Shown: positions 27,089 through 35,673 of the stretch, one piece after another
Position numbering within the stretch: the first letter of the stretch is position 1
Layout of the letters: each line of letters starts with the position of its first letter
Assembly (NCBI GenBank): GCA_937925855.1
Contig: CALAMO010000037.1
Span: 1 to 64,000, forward strand
Direction: 5' to 3'
DNA: 64,000 nt
Origin: an uncultured Thiotrichaceae bacterium
GTDB lineage: Bacteria; Pseudomonadota; Gammaproteobacteria; Thiotrichales; Thiotrichaceae
Translations under genes and position numbers: made by a program
Notes under the pieces: generated by a model
What the model was told of the DNA's origin: nothing
The model's database searches: none
What the model saw: only the letters and a program-made list of their open reading frames with translations

Positions 27089-28123
27089 TCAGGCTCCGTC
27101 TGTAATAATGCGCAGCGCCATCTGTGCCAGCGGCTCAACGTACTTCGCCATCTTAGCGGCCTGCGGGTTGGAGGCGTTGCCCTGTGCGGCGCGCTGCGCC
27201 ACGCCTTGAGCAATCGCCGCGAGGCGGAAAAAGCTGAACGCCAGATAAAATTCCCAGTGTGTGATGGCGGCCAGCCCCATGCGCTGGCAGTAGGCCTTGA
27301 TATAAGCCTGTTCGGTTGGAATACCTAGGTTGGCGCGCGCAATCCCCTGTAAGCCATCCAGCGTCCCCAAGCCCTGTGGCATGCGTAGGTGCATGCACTG
27401 ATAGGCCAGGTCGGCAAACGGGTGGCCGAGGGTGGATAACTCCCAGTCCAGCACGGCGCGAACAGTCGGCTGCTCGGGGTGAAAGATGAGATTATCCAGC
27501 CGGAAGTCGCCGTGTACCAAAGCGACGCGGCCATCATCGGCGGGCATGTGCTCGCCCAGCCACATAATCAGCTGCGCCATGCAGGGGTTGGGCGTGGTGC
27601 CGCCGCTGGTATATTGGCTTGACCAGCGGGCGTACTGGCGCTCGAAATAATTGCCGGGCCGACCGTAATCACTCAGACCCACGGCGACGAGATCGACGCT
27701 GTGAATCGCGGCCAGCGTTTGATTCATGCTGTCATACAGTGCGCTGCGGTGGGCATTGTCGCTAATGGCGGGTAAGGCCGGATTCCAGTGCACCGGGCCA
27801 GCACAATACTCCATCAGATAAAATAGGGAGCCAAGTACGGCGCGGTCTGTGCACAGGTGATAAACCTGCGCCACCGGGACGGCGCTGGTTTGCAGCGCGG
27901 CGAGCACGCGGTATTCGCGGTCTACGGCATGCGCGGATTTTAGCAGTTCGCCCGGCGGCTGGCGGCGCAGGACATAAGCGCCGGAGGGTGTGGTGATTTT
28001 GAACGTGGGGTTGGACTGGCCGCCCGTGAATTTTTGGGCGCTGATGGGGCCTTGGAAACCGCTGACATGGGTTTCCAGATAAGGCGTGAGCGCGGCGGTA
28101 TCCAGCGTGTCTATGGCTGACAT
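27089..28123 (-). CDS. Phosphotransferase family protein (ACAD10/LvaA-like kinase)
   Basis: A 344-residue protein with the aminoglycoside-phosphotransferase fold. It has FTGGQSNPTFKI at the nucleotide loop, YVLRRQPPGELLKSAHAVDRE, the catalytic LVHGDFRLDNLIFH and the metal site VLDWELSTLGHPFADLAY. The HAVDRE and PPG forms are those of the ACAD10/11 kinase domain and of LvaA, which phosphorylate the 4-hydroxyl of 4-hydroxyacyl-CoA. It abuts the acyl-CoA dehydrogenase gene with no spacing, which matches the ACAD partner of that route. Confidence 0.88.
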   Translation of the reverse strand: MSAIDTLDTAALTPYLETHVSGFQGPISAQKFTGGQSNPTFKITTPSGAYVLRRQPPGELLKSAHAVDREYRVLAALQTSAVPVAQVYHLCTDRAVLGSLFYLMEYCAGPVHWNPALPAISDNAHRSALYDSMNQTLAAIHSVDLVAVGLSDYGRPGNYFERQYARWSSQYTSGGTTPNPCMAQLIMWLGEHMPADDGRVALVHGDFRLDNLIFHPEQPTVRAVLDWELSTLGHPFADLAYQCMHLRMPQGLGTLDGLQGIARANLGIPTEQAYIKAYCQRMGLAAITHWEFYLAFSFFRLAAIAQGVAQRAAQGNASNPQAAKMAKYVEPLAQMALRIITDGA

Positions 28124-29341
28124 TTATGCATACCGTCCCGCCAGATTCCGCCCGAGCTGCATCATGTGCACCGCATCTGGGCCATCGGCAAAGCGTAGTG
28201 CTCGCTGCCAGGCGAACATTGATGCGAGGAAGGTATCCTGACTCAGCCCGACGGCGCCGTGTAGCTGTATGGCCCGATCTAGCACGTCTAGGGCCATATT
28301 CGGCGCGACAATCTTGATCATCGCAATCAGCTCTTTGGCGTGCTTATTACCCGCGACATCCATCCGCTGGGCCGCCATGAGCGTGAGCAGTCGGGCCTGT
28401 TCGATTTCACAGGCGGATTTAGCGATGTCCTCGCGCACGGACTGCTGCTTAATCAGCGGGCGTCCGAAGGCCGTACGCTGATTGGCTCGCTGGCACATCA
28501 TTTCCAGCGCGCGCTGGGCGGCACCGACTGAGCGCATGCAGTGGTGGATACGACCGGGGCCAAGCCGCCCCTGGGCGATTTCAAAACCGCGACCTTCTCC
28601 CAAGATCATATGTTCCAGCGGTACACGCACATTCTCAAACACAATTTCAGCGTGGCCTTCCGGCGCATCGTCAAAGCCTAATACCTGCATCGGGCGAATA
28701 ACGCGCACCCCCGGCGTGTTCATGGGCACTAGAATCATTGATTGCTGTTGGTAGCGGTTGCTGTGATCGGGGTCGGTCTTACCCATCACAATGAGGATTT
28801 CACACTGCTGACGACAGGCACCGCTGATATAAAATTTGTGGCCGTTGATGACATAATCATCGGCATCACGCTCAATGCGGGTGGCGATATTCGTCGCATC
28901 ACTGGAGGCGACATCAGGCTCCGTCATCGCAAACGCCGACCGTATTTTCCCGGCTAGCAGCGGCTCTAGCCACTGCGTGCGCTGCCAGTCAGAGCCATAT
29001 TTCGCCAGCACTTCCATATTACCCGTGTCGGGCGCGTTACAGTTAAACACCTCCGGTGCCCAGGTGACGCGCCCCATGACTTCAGCCAGCGGCGCGTATT
29101 CCAGATTCGTCAGGCCTGGCGAATAAGCGCCATAAACCGGCGGCAGGAATAAATTCCACAGGCCCTCTGCTTGGGCCTTGGCCTGTAAGTCCTGGAGCCA
29201 TTCTGGCGTTGACCAGCGCTGAGGATTGTCGTGGCGGTGATGCGCTTGCATGCGCTGCTCATTGGGATAGACATGCGTATCCATGAAGGCGTTGAGCTGG
29301 GTTAATAAGGCTTTAACCTGAGCGCTGTATTCAAAATCCAT
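28124..29341 (-). CDS. Acyl-CoA dehydrogenase, ACAD10/11 (LvaC)-like
   Basis: A 405-residue flavoprotein. It has the acyl-CoA dehydrogenase signatures [16 protein letters not shown] and the C-terminal helical block with [16 protein letters not shown] and [17 protein letters not shown]. The N-terminus [12 protein letters not shown] and the text [14 protein letters not shown] place it in the ACAD10/11 branch. In that branch the enzyme removes phosphate from 4-phosphoacyl-CoA and rehydrates, yielding 3-hydroxyacyl-CoA for beta-oxidation. The adjacent kinase gene supports this, though plain dehydrogenation of a CoA ester is possible. Confidence 0.9.
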   Translation of the reverse strand: MDFEYSAQVKALLTQLNAFMDTHVYPNEQRMQAHHRHDNPQRWSTPEWLQDLQAKAQAEGLWNLFLPPVYGAYSPGLTNLEYAPLAEVMGRVTWAPEVFNCNAPDTGNMEVLAKYGSDWQRTQWLEPLLAGKIRSAFAMTEPDVASSDATNIATRIERDADDYVINGHKFYISGACRQQCEILIVMGKTDPDHSNRYQQQSMILVPMNTPGVRVIRPMQVLGFDDAPEGHAEIVFENVRVPLEHMILGEGRGFEIAQGRLGPGRIHHCMRSVGAAQRALEMMCQRANQRTAFGRPLIKQQSVREDIAKSACEIEQARLLTLMAAQRMDVAGNKHAKELIAMIKIVAPNMALDVLDRAIQLHGAVGLSQDTFLASMFAWQRALRFADGPDAVHMMQLGRNLAGRYA

Positions 29342-29352
29342 GCGTGTTCTCC

Positions 29353-30120
29353 CTAGGCGACCAGATAGCCGCCATCCACATTGATGCAGGTTCCGGTGGT
29401 ATACGTCGCAGCATCACTCACCAGATACAGCACCGTGCCTGCCATTTCATCGGGTTCGGCCACTCGGTTCATCGGTACATGCTGCAACACTTTCGTGCGA
29501 ATCGCCTCATTCTGTACCAGCGCGGAGGCAAAGCGGGTATCGGTGAAGCCGGGCAGTATGGCATTCACCCGGATATTCAGCTCGGCACATTCGCGGGCGA
29601 AGGCTTTCGTCATGGAAATGACCCCGGCCTTGGTGATGGAGTAGACGCCCTGCTGATCGCCGGGAACTACGCCGTTGATAGAGGCGACGTTCACTATCGC
29701 GCCGCCGCCGTTTGCTTTCATCAGCTGACCGGCGGCGACTGACATATAGAAATAGCCCCGCAGATTCACATCGACGGTTTTTTCGTAGGCGCTGAGTGGG
29801 GTATCGAGAATATGGCCGAAGTAGGGGTTGGCGGCGGCGTTATTGATGAGTATATCTAGCCTGCCGTGTTCAGCGCTTAGGGTGCTGAATGTGGCGTTGA
29901 TTTGAGCGATGTTGCCGACGTGACAGGCTATGGCCTGCGCGCTGCCGCCTGCGGTGTTAATCTGGTCGACGATGGCCTGACAGCCATCAATTTTACGGCT
30001 GGAGACGATGACGTGCGCGCCGTGTTGCGCCAGCAGTTTGGCGATTGCTGCGCCGATGCCACGACTGGCTCCGGTGACCAAGGCGATTTTGCCGCTGAGG
30101 TCGAATAGTGTTGTCGTCAT
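29353..30120 (-). CDS. Short-chain dehydrogenase/reductase (SDR), first of two in the operon
   Basis: A 255-residue classical SDR. Cofactor motif [19 protein letters not shown], catalytic Ser in NVASINGV and the YSITKAGV Tyr-x-x-x-Lys pair are all present, ending with the common [11 protein letters not shown]. Arg after the TGAS motif and the basic SSRKIDG loop leave the NAD/NADP choice open. It lies 11 bp before the ACAD gene. It could oxidise the 3-hydroxyacyl-CoA made by the ACAD pair or interconvert the 4-oxo and 4-hydroxy acids. Confidence 0.88.
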   Translation of the reverse strand: MTTTLFDLSGKIALVTGASRGIGAAIAKLLAQHGAHVIVSSRKIDGCQAIVDQINTAGGSAQAIACHVGNIAQINATFSTLSAEHGRLDILINNAAANPYFGHILDTPLSAYEKTVDVNLRGYFYMSVAAGQLMKANGGGAIVNVASINGVVPGDQQGVYSITKAGVISMTKAFARECAELNIRVNAILPGFTDTRFASALVQNEAIRTKVLQHVPMNRVAEPDEMAGTVLYLVSDAATYTTGTCINVDGGYLVA

Positions 30121-30129
30121 TGTGACTCC

Positions 30130-30798
30130 TTAACGATAAGTTACCCACTCAGCCCCGGCCTGTTCCAGGTGACTAAAATTATTCAGGTAATCCACGCTTA
30201 GCCGTGCGCCGCTAAACAGGAGGCTGGTCACGCTGGCATTACGGATCTGCTGATTCAAGCGCAGGGTATGCTGATCGGATAAAGCCAGTATATATTGCAG
30301 GATAACTGAAATCGTACCGCCGGAAGTGAAAACTAACAGGGTTTTTGCCCCGTCGGCCTGTGCCATGAGATGGGTGAAGGCTGTGATGCAGCGCTGTTTA
30401 AACTGCGGCCAGCTTTCGGCATAGTCTGCATCATGCGTCCCGGACTGCCAGCGCTGAAAGGCAGTGACAAAGGCCTGTTCAAACTCAGCGAGCGTGCCGA
30501 GCTTAGACCAGTCCTTAATATGCCCTTTAAGCACGCCGACGTGGTCAAATTCGTTAAAACCGGGTTCGATGATGGGGGTGACGGCGTTTGTGGGTTCGTA
30601 GGCCGTGAGAAAGCTATCCATGGTCTGTTGATGGCGTAGCAGCGCACCGCGATAGATTTTATCCGGGTTGGGATGCGGCAGGGTGCGCCAGTAGTTGCCC
30701 AGTATCTCAGCCTGCTTGAAACCGACTGCGGACAGGTGATCGTAGTCGTCCTGGTCAAACGAGGCTTGGCCGTGGCGGATTAGGTAGACGGCGGCCAC
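30130..30798 (-). CDS. Histidine phosphatase family protein
   Basis: A 222-residue phosphoglycerate-mutase-fold phosphatase. It starts VYLIRHGQASFDQDDYDHLS with the catalytic RHG, and has GALLRHQQTMDSF with the second Arg-His pair, FNEFDHVGV and LLVFTSGGTISVI, where TSGG replaces the more common SHG. Members act on small phosphate esters. Its place between two SDR genes in a cluster that forms phosphorylated hydroxyacyl-CoA makes phospho-acid hydrolysis a possible job. It overlaps the upstream SDR stop by one base. Confidence 0.88.
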   Translation of the reverse strand: MAAVYLIRHGQASFDQDDYDHLSAVGFKQAEILGNYWRTLPHPNPDKIYRGALLRHQQTMDSFLTAYEPTNAVTPIIEPGFNEFDHVGVLKGHIKDWSKLGTLAEFEQAFVTAFQRWQSGTHDADYAESWPQFKQRCITAFTHLMAQADGAKTLLVFTSGGTISVILQYILALSDQHTLRLNQQIRNASVTSLLFSGARLSVDYLNNFSHLEQAGAEWVTYR

Positions 30799-31637
30799 TA
30801 ATTTTTTCTGCTCTGCCGTGTCAGCTGTAAACCTTTAGCCTGCATCATTTGGGTGAACTCCTGTGGTTTAACACGTTTATACTGCCATTGCTCCTGCACC
30901 ATTTTATGCGGTAACACCATGAATTGCTCGTTAAGAACAGCGTTAAAGATAGTGTGAGCAATGTCTGCTGCGCTGAGGTCGGAGCGCTGCATCAGGCGCG
31001 TGACGTTGGCATGTACGCCAGCAACGGTGGATTTCATGTTTTCCAGCAGGTTGGTGGTAAAAAACGTGGGGCAAACGACGGTGGTGCCAATATTATGGGG
31101 TGTGAGTTCATGCAGCATGCTTTCTGAGAGTGAGATCACGCCTGCTTTAGCGGCGTTGTAGCTGCTCATGTGGGCAGGATTGAACAGTCCCGCGGCGGAA
31201 GCGATATTGATGAAGTGGCCGGATTTTTGCTGTTTGAACAGCGGAACAAAGGCTTTGATGCCGCGCACCACGCCTTTGAGGTTTACATTTAGCACCCAGT
31301 CCCAGTCGGCTAGTGTCACCGCCTCCACTGGCCCAGCGGTGCCGCCCACGCCCGCGTTATTGACGACGATGTCAACGCCGCCCCAGCGTTTAGTTAAGGT
31401 GGCTTTTATTCGTTCGAGGTCGGCGCTGTGGGCGACATCACAGGGTAGGTAACAGGCGTCGTTGCCGTGGGTTTTGAGTTCGGCGAGGGTTTGTTGGCCG
31501 CGCGAGTGGTTAATGTCGCCGATGCAGACCTTATAGCCGTTTTGGGCGTATTGATGGGCGAGTGCTTTTCCTAGGCCGCTAGCGCCGCCGGTGATGAAAA
31601 TACGGTGGGTCGTGGTTCTGCGTATTGGGTCAGGCAT
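30798..31637 (-). CDS. Short-chain dehydrogenase/reductase (SDR), first gene of the operon
   Basis: A 279-residue SDR. Motifs: ITGGASGLGKALA, GDINHSRG (Asp suggests NAD), NNAGVGG, NIASAAGL and YNAAKAGVISLSE with the catalytic Tyr-x-x-x-Lys. The C-terminal extension TRQSRKN is short. It begins the seven-gene leftward set that continues through histidine phosphatase, SDR, ACAD, phosphotransferase, psuK and psuG. A promoter must lie in the 150 bp between this gene and yicC. Confidence 0.87.
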   Translation of the reverse strand: MPDPIRRTTTHRIFITGGASGLGKALAHQYAQNGYKVCIGDINHSRGQQTLAELKTHGNDACYLPCDVAHSADLERIKATLTKRWGGVDIVVNNAGVGGTAGPVEAVTLADWDWVLNVNLKGVVRGIKAFVPLFKQQKSGHFINIASAAGLFNPAHMSSYNAAKAGVISLSESMLHELTPHNIGTTVVCPTFFTTNLLENMKSTVAGVHANVTRLMQRSDLSAADIAHTIFNAVLNEQFMVLPHKMVQEQWQYKRVKPQEFTQMMQAKGLQLTRQSRKN

Positions 31638-31685
31638 AAGAAAACTATAGCATTATTTGGGGCTTATAACGTTTTTCTGTGCTTT

Positions 31686-31709
31686 GGCAGGGGGTGGGGA
31701 GCCCCTGCC
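31686..31709. terminator. GC-rich hairpin between yicC and the SDR operon
   Basis: GGCAGGGG pairs with CCCCTGCC around an 8-nt loop. It lies downstream of yicC and upstream of the leftward operon. There is no clear T-tract on the leftward strand, so termination is possible but not secure. Confidence 0.4.
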
Positions 31710-31788
31710 TGTGTTGTTTGTATTGTTTATTCAGTAAATTCGATGCGGAGTTTTTTACCGACTGTATGAGTAGCGCGCGCCAATATAA

Positions 31789-32655
31789 TTATTCAATATT
31801 CTGAATCTGCTCACGCATCTGCTCAATCAAGACCTTTAAATCAACCGCCGCCTGTGTCGTTTCTGCATCATTGGATTTGGACGCCAGCGTATTAGCTTCT
31901 CGATTCAGCTCCTGCATAAGGAAGTCGAGGCGGCGGCCAATGGGTTCATTCCGTTCCAAGACATTAGTAATTTCATCCAGGTGGGCCATGAGTCGATCCA
32001 GCTCTTCATCGACATCCAGTCGCTGTGCCAACATGACCAGTTCTTGTTCCAGCCGATTATTATCGGGGGTGATGTCGAGGTCTTCGATCCGTTGGTTGAT
32101 TTTATCGCGGATGCCTCGGATGATTTCTGGGCGGCGTTTACGGATGCGCACGGTGATTTCAGCAATTTGGTCGCAGCGTTGGTCAATGAACTCTGCGAGG
32201 CGTTTACCTTCTCGCTCGCGGGTGGCAATGAGGTCGTTCAGCGTCAGGTTTAATAATTCCAGGGCCTGCGTCGCCAGTGAATCAAGGTCGGGTGGGGTGT
32301 CTTGGGTGACACCGGGCCAGCGCAAAATATCGACCGCTTTCAAGGGATCTGGTGAATCTGTGATGGTTTCAATTTGGCGGCAGGCGATAATTAGCGCACG
32401 GGCCAGTGGCTCATTGATAACGATAGCAGTTGCTTCCCCGCTGCCAGCCGTATAACGCAGCGATGCTTCTAACTTACCGCGCTGGAGCCTGCTTTGAATT
32501 AACTGGCGGTAGGTGTTTTCCTGGGCGCGAAATTCTTCTGGTAGGCGAATACTCACGTCGAGATAACGATGGTTGACGGTGCGTATTTCCCAGTTGAGTT
32601 TACCGTTCTCGGTAACGGACTCCTGATGGGAGAAAGCGGTCATGCTACGGATCAT
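31789..32655 (-). CDS. YicC family protein (endoribonuclease YicC-like)
   Basis: A 288-residue YicC-family protein. It starts MIRSMTAFSHQE and has NHRYLDVSIRLPEEFR, the RGKLEASLRY block, a long helical middle and the highly conserved end GRRLDFLMQELNREANTL, SNDAETTQAAVDLK and EQMREQIQNIE. E. coli YicC has been linked to RNase activity and RyhB turnover. The gene commonly lies near gmk and rph, which are not in this window. Encoded leftward, downstream of comF. Confidence 0.93.
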   Translation of the reverse strand: MIRSMTAFSHQESVTENGKLNWEIRTVNHRYLDVSIRLPEEFRAQENTYRQLIQSRLQRGKLEASLRYTAGSGEATAIVINEPLARALIIACRQIETITDSPDPLKAVDILRWPGVTQDTPPDLDSLATQALELLNLTLNDLIATREREGKRLAEFIDQRCDQIAEITVRIRKRRPEIIRGIRDKINQRIEDLDITPDNNRLEQELVMLAQRLDVDEELDRLMAHLDEITNVLERNEPIGRRLDFLMQELNREANTLASKSNDAETTQAAVDLKVLIEQMREQIQNIE

Positions 32656-32697
32656 GTGATGTCCCTATTTGATATTTTACTGAAGATTTTAGGGGAA

Positions 32698-33357
32698 TTA
32701 CGTGCTGAGGTCATTGTTTGTTGTTGCACAGCACCAGATTTCAACGGTTTTAATGCCGTTTTGTAATAACAGGGCCTGTAATGCCTGACAGGTTGCACCG
32801 GTCGTGATCACATCGTCGAAGATCGCAATATGTTGATAGCGCAGTGGCTGACGCATGGAAAATGCCTCTGCTATATTAGTCTTGCGGCGGCTGGCGCTGA
32901 GTCCTTTTTGTTGGGGGGTATGGCGGTTGCGGTACACCGCATGCCGGAGTATGGGGATGTTATGTTGGCGTGCAAATGGACGGATCAATTCAATCGATTG
33001 GTTAAAGCCGCGCTGGCGCAGGCGGTGCTTATGCAGCGGTACCGGAATAATCGCATCGGGCATCGTTTGTTTCGCCGCTGCGATTTGCTGGCTGAAGCGC
33101 AGCGCCATGAGGCTCCCGAGTAGCTGTAGCTTGTCCATTTGCCCGCCGCTTTTTCCGGCCAGAATGTATTCACGGACGGGCGCGGCATAATAGAACGCGC
33201 TGCTGACATTAGTGGGACTGCTTGAGTTGCACCAAGGCAGTGCCGTGAAGCACTGCACACAGACCGGTAATTCGGCCTCAGTCAGTATAACATCACACAG
33301 CGAACAATGGCTGGGTAAGCGCCATGTGCTCATGGACTGGAATAGGGCGGCTGCCAT
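32698..33357 (-). CDS. ComF family protein
   Basis: A 219-residue ComF/GntX-type protein. The N-terminal zinc-ribbon-like segment has CSLCDVIL and CVQC, and the C-terminal phosphoribosyltransferase-like domain has IPVPLHKHRLRQRGFNQS and IAIFDDVITTGATCQAL with the PRPP loop. ComF is needed for DNA uptake in naturally transformable bacteria. The preferred ATG overlaps the rhombosortase stop (TGATG), giving translational coupling; a longer frame opens 57 bp upstream inside that gene. Confidence 0.9.
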   Translation of the reverse strand: MAAALFQSMSTWRLPSHCSLCDVILTEAELPVCVQCFTALPWCNSSSPTNVSSAFYYAAPVREYILAGKSGGQMDKLQLLGSLMALRFSQQIAAAKQTMPDAIIPVPLHKHRLRQRGFNQSIELIRPFARQHNIPILRHAVYRNRHTPQQKGLSASRRKTNIAEAFSMRQPLRYQHIAIFDDVITTGATCQALQALLLQNGIKTVEIWCCATTNNDLST

Positions 33358-33965
33358 CAGACTTGGGCGCTGTTGCGCTGTTTTTGCCGGTGCCATAGGG
33401 TGTAAGGCAGCCAAAAGGCCACGATGAGCACACCGGCAAGCACGCCATAAAGATGAGCCTCCTCTATAATTCTGGCGGCAATCATCTGTTGTGTCATGGC
33501 ATCAGCATCACCCAGCCAGCTGGAACCCAGCTTCAGAATAATCAAAGTCAAAAATGCGCAAAAAATAAGCATTTCTCCTGCCATCGCCAAACAGGCTGCG
33601 CCCACTACAAACAAAGCGTAGAGCACGCCAGATAAGCCGGCATACCATTCAATCTCAGGGTGCAGGATTAACAGCGCGCAGCCGATCAACGTGGCGGCAA
33701 AAAAAATGGAGGAAATGAGAAGTTTTAACGGCAACACTGCGCCACACAGCAGCAGAAAAATCCAGAATCCCGCCAGGTTGAGCAGCATATGATACAGATT
33801 GGTGTGGATCAGATTGCCCGACCACAAACGCCACGCTTCCCCCGCCAGTATTGCCTCGCGTTGATAGAGTAGGCTGGGTTGCAGCGCTTGTAGGCCGATA
33901 ATCAACAGGCTAAAAGCCAGGGCAAACAGCAGGACGGGGCGAGTGATGAGTATGGGTTTGTTCAT
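33357..33965 (-). CDS. rrtA: Rhombosortase (rhomboid-family intramembrane protease)
   Basis: A 202-residue, six-helix rhomboid protease of the rhombosortase type. The catalytic Ser112 lies in GLSGVLYALFV and His171 in EEAHLYGVLAG; His54 and Asn63 (HTNLYHMLLN) form the usual oxyanion side. Rhombosortases process proteins with a C-terminal GlyGly-CTERM tag that have been exported by type II secretion. Its divergent partner 82 bp away is gspG, which fits that link. No protein with a clear GlyGly-CTERM tail was found in the window, so substrates lie elsewhere. Confidence 0.85.
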   Translation of the reverse strand: MNKPILITRPVLLFALAFSLLIIGLQALQPSLLYQREAILAGEAWRLWSGNLIHTNLYHMLLNLAGFWIFLLLCGAVLPLKLLISSIFFAATLIGCALLILHPEIEWYAGLSGVLYALFVVGAACLAMAGEMLIFCAFLTLIILKLGSSWLGDADAMTQQMIAARIIEEAHLYGVLAGVLIVAFWLPYTLWHRQKQRNSAQV

Positions 33966-34047
33966 TATGGGTAGGTTTGCAAGTTTAGGTCATTATGCCA
34001 TGATATAAATCCAGTTTTATGTCTGAGAGACCGGACGGTAATTTTTT

Positions 34048-34614
34048 ATGAAATTATACAGTAACAAACACAGAAAAAATGCTTCTGCAAGTATAGAAGT
34101 CTGCGACTTCTACAGTAACAAACACAGAAAAAATGCTTCTGCAAGCAGGCAGCTTAGTAATGGCTGGCAACGGATAAACAGTGGGGTTATCCGCCATGGC
34201 CAGATAAACCGTGTACAGGGTTTTAGCCTGATGGAGCTGCTGATTGTCATTGTGATTATCGGTGTTCTGATGGGCGTGGCGGTTGTCAATCTACAGGATA
34301 CGCCCAATCAGGCACGTATTTCAGCGGCACAGCAGGAAATTCGTACGATCAGTACCGCGCTGGACATGTATTCCATGCATAACGCGCGTTACCCCAGCAG
34401 TGATTCTGGCCTGAAAGCACTGGTTGAGAAGCCTGCGGAGGCAAAACGCTGGCCCAAAGGTGGTTACCTCAAGAGTAAAAAACCACCGCTTGATCCCTGG
34501 GATAATCCGTATCGGTATCTGTATCCCGGTAACAACGGTGAGTTCGATGTGTATAGTCTGGGGCCAGATGGCCGCGAAAGCGACGACGATATTGGTAACT
34601 GGATGCTTGAATAA
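34048..34614 (+). CDS. gspG: Type II secretion major pseudopilin GspG with unusual long leader
   Basis: A 188-residue prepseudopilin. The prepilin peptidase site is G58-F59 with Glu at +5 (VQGFSLMELLIVIVIIGVLM), followed by the major-pseudopilin body with YPSSDSGLKALVEKP, PPLDPWDNPYRYLYPG, and the calcium-binding end GPDGRESDDDIGNW. Normal GspG leaders have 6-15 residues; here the only in-frame ATG gives 58, including two copies of YSNKHRKNASAS. Real translation may start at a non-standard codon nearer the site. It heads gspG-gspH-gspI. The rest of the gsp genes are not here. Confidence 0.9.
   Translation: MKLYSNKHRKNASASIEVCDFYSNKHRKNASASRQLSNGWQRINSGVIRHGQINRVQGFSLMELLIVIVIIGVLMGVAVVNLQDTPNQARISAAQQEIRTISTALDMYSMHNARYPSSDSGLKALVEKPAEAKRWPKGGYLKSKKPPLDPWDNPYRYLYPGNNGEFDVYSLGPDGRESDDDIGNWMLE
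34057..34145 (+). repeat. 35-bp direct repeat with 54-bp period in the gspG leader
   Basis: The 35-bp block beginning TACAGTAACAAACACAG and ending CTTCTGCAAG occurs at 34057-34091 and 34111-34145, identical in both copies and separated by 19 bp. The 54-bp period is 18 codons, so the duplication is in frame with gspG. Confidence 0.95.
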
Positions 34615-34616
34615 AC

Positions 34617-35216
34617 GTGTCGCGCGCGCAGTTACCATCATCGTGTCAGCGCGGGCGGCAAGCCGGTTACTCACTGCTTGAGCTGATGATTGTTATGGTT
34701 GTCATTGGGGTGGTGACTTCCATCGCGGCGCTGTCGTTTGGCAATCTCGGGGCTGGGGTTGGGGAAAAGGCGCTGGAGCGCTTGCGCCTGGATGTGCAGC
34801 TGTTGAGTAATGAAGCCATCATACGTTCTGATGTGCTGGCACTGGCGTTTCACCGTGAGGGTTATGCCTTCCTACGGTTGGATGCAGACACCGAACGCTG
34901 GCAGCTAATCAAAAAAGATACTTTCCTTAAACCGCGTAAATTTATTGAGCCTATGACTGTCAACCTATCAGTGGGTGGGTCAGCCGTGGCTTTAGGCGCT
35001 GCCTTCGTGGACGATGATGCGGGTGAGGGTGTGGACGACACACTGCTGCTTGAACCACAGGTTATTTCACTGCCGACGGGCGAGGTGACGCCGTTCACTT
35101 ATCAGTTGGAAAATGTGCGGGAAGGATATCGGGATGAGCTGAAGTTTGATGTGCTCGGGCGCGTGATAAAGGAAACAGCAAACGACGCGATAGCACAGGA
35201 AGCTAACCCAGTATGA
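34617..35216 (+). CDS. gspH: Type II secretion minor pseudopilin GspH
   Basis: A 199-residue prepseudopilin that starts at GTG 34617, two bases after the gspG stop. The cleavage site is G17-Y18 with Glu at +5 (AGYSLLELMIVMVVIGVV). The GspH body follows (AALSFGNLGAG, LSNEAIIRSDVLALAFH, EGYAFLRLD). GspH is a minor pseudopilin placed near the tip of the type II pseudopilus. The order G-H-I matches standard gsp operons. Confidence 0.88.
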   Translation: MSRAQLPSSCQRGRQAGYSLLELMIVMVVIGVVTSIAALSFGNLGAGVGEKALERLRLDVQLLSNEAIIRSDVLALAFHREGYAFLRLDADTERWQLIKKDTFLKPRKFIEPMTVNLSVGGSAVALGAAFVDDDAGEGVDDTLLLEPQVISLPTGEVTPFTYQLENVREGYRDELKFDVLGRVIKETANDAIAQEANPV

Positions 35217-35226
35217 GTAAGCAGCG

Positions 35227-35673
35227 ATGACAAGACCGCTATGGGCGTGTGGAAATAACAGCGCGGGTTGGCGTTGCGGACGAGTACCCACGCGGCGTCA
35301 GCGTGCCGGTTTTAGCCTAGTTGAAGTCTTACTGGCGCTTTTTCTGGTGGCCATGGTGATTGGTATCGCCAGCGAAGTCACCGGCAATTCAGTGCGTAAT
35401 ATGAGGAGCTTAAAGGAATCGACCTTTGCACGTTGGGTGGCACTGAACCAGATTGAACGCTATAAGATGGATATTGCACAAGGTGCGATTGCATCCCCCG
35501 GTGCGGATAGCGGTGAAGCAGCGATGGGGAAGGTGAAGTGGCGCTGGCTGCGTGAGGTGTCAAATTCGTCCTCTGATACGCTGTTTGAGGTCAGGGTAAC
35601 CGTCTTTCGGGCGGATGACAGCAGTGAAGATGATCCCGTTATTATGCTCAAAGGCTATGTCCCGGCCTCTTAA
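35227..35673 (+). CDS. gspI: Type II secretion minor pseudopilin GspI
   Basis: A 148-residue prepseudopilin with cleavage at G28-F29 (AGFSLVEVLLALFLVAMVIG; Glu at +5). The signature RWVALNQIERYKMDI corresponds to the GspI block ALNxxE. GspI forms the tip complex with GspJ and GspK. Those two genes do not follow; after a 294-bp gap come unrelated low-complexity genes, so J and K must be encoded elsewhere if the system works. The 28-residue leader with Trp and Cys is also longer than usual. Confidence 0.87.
   Translation: MTRPLWACGNNSAGWRCGRVPTRRQRAGFSLVEVLLALFLVAMVIGIASEVTGNSVRNMRSLKESTFARWVALNQIERYKMDIAQGAIASPGADSGEAAMGKVKWRWLREVSNSSSDTLFEVRVTVFRADDSSEDDPVIMLKGYVPAS

Noticed and set aside
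7011-34110. The 13-mer AGTCTGCGACTTC found at 7011-7023 and 34098-34110
   Set aside because: A shared 13-mer is expected by chance many times in a window of this size.
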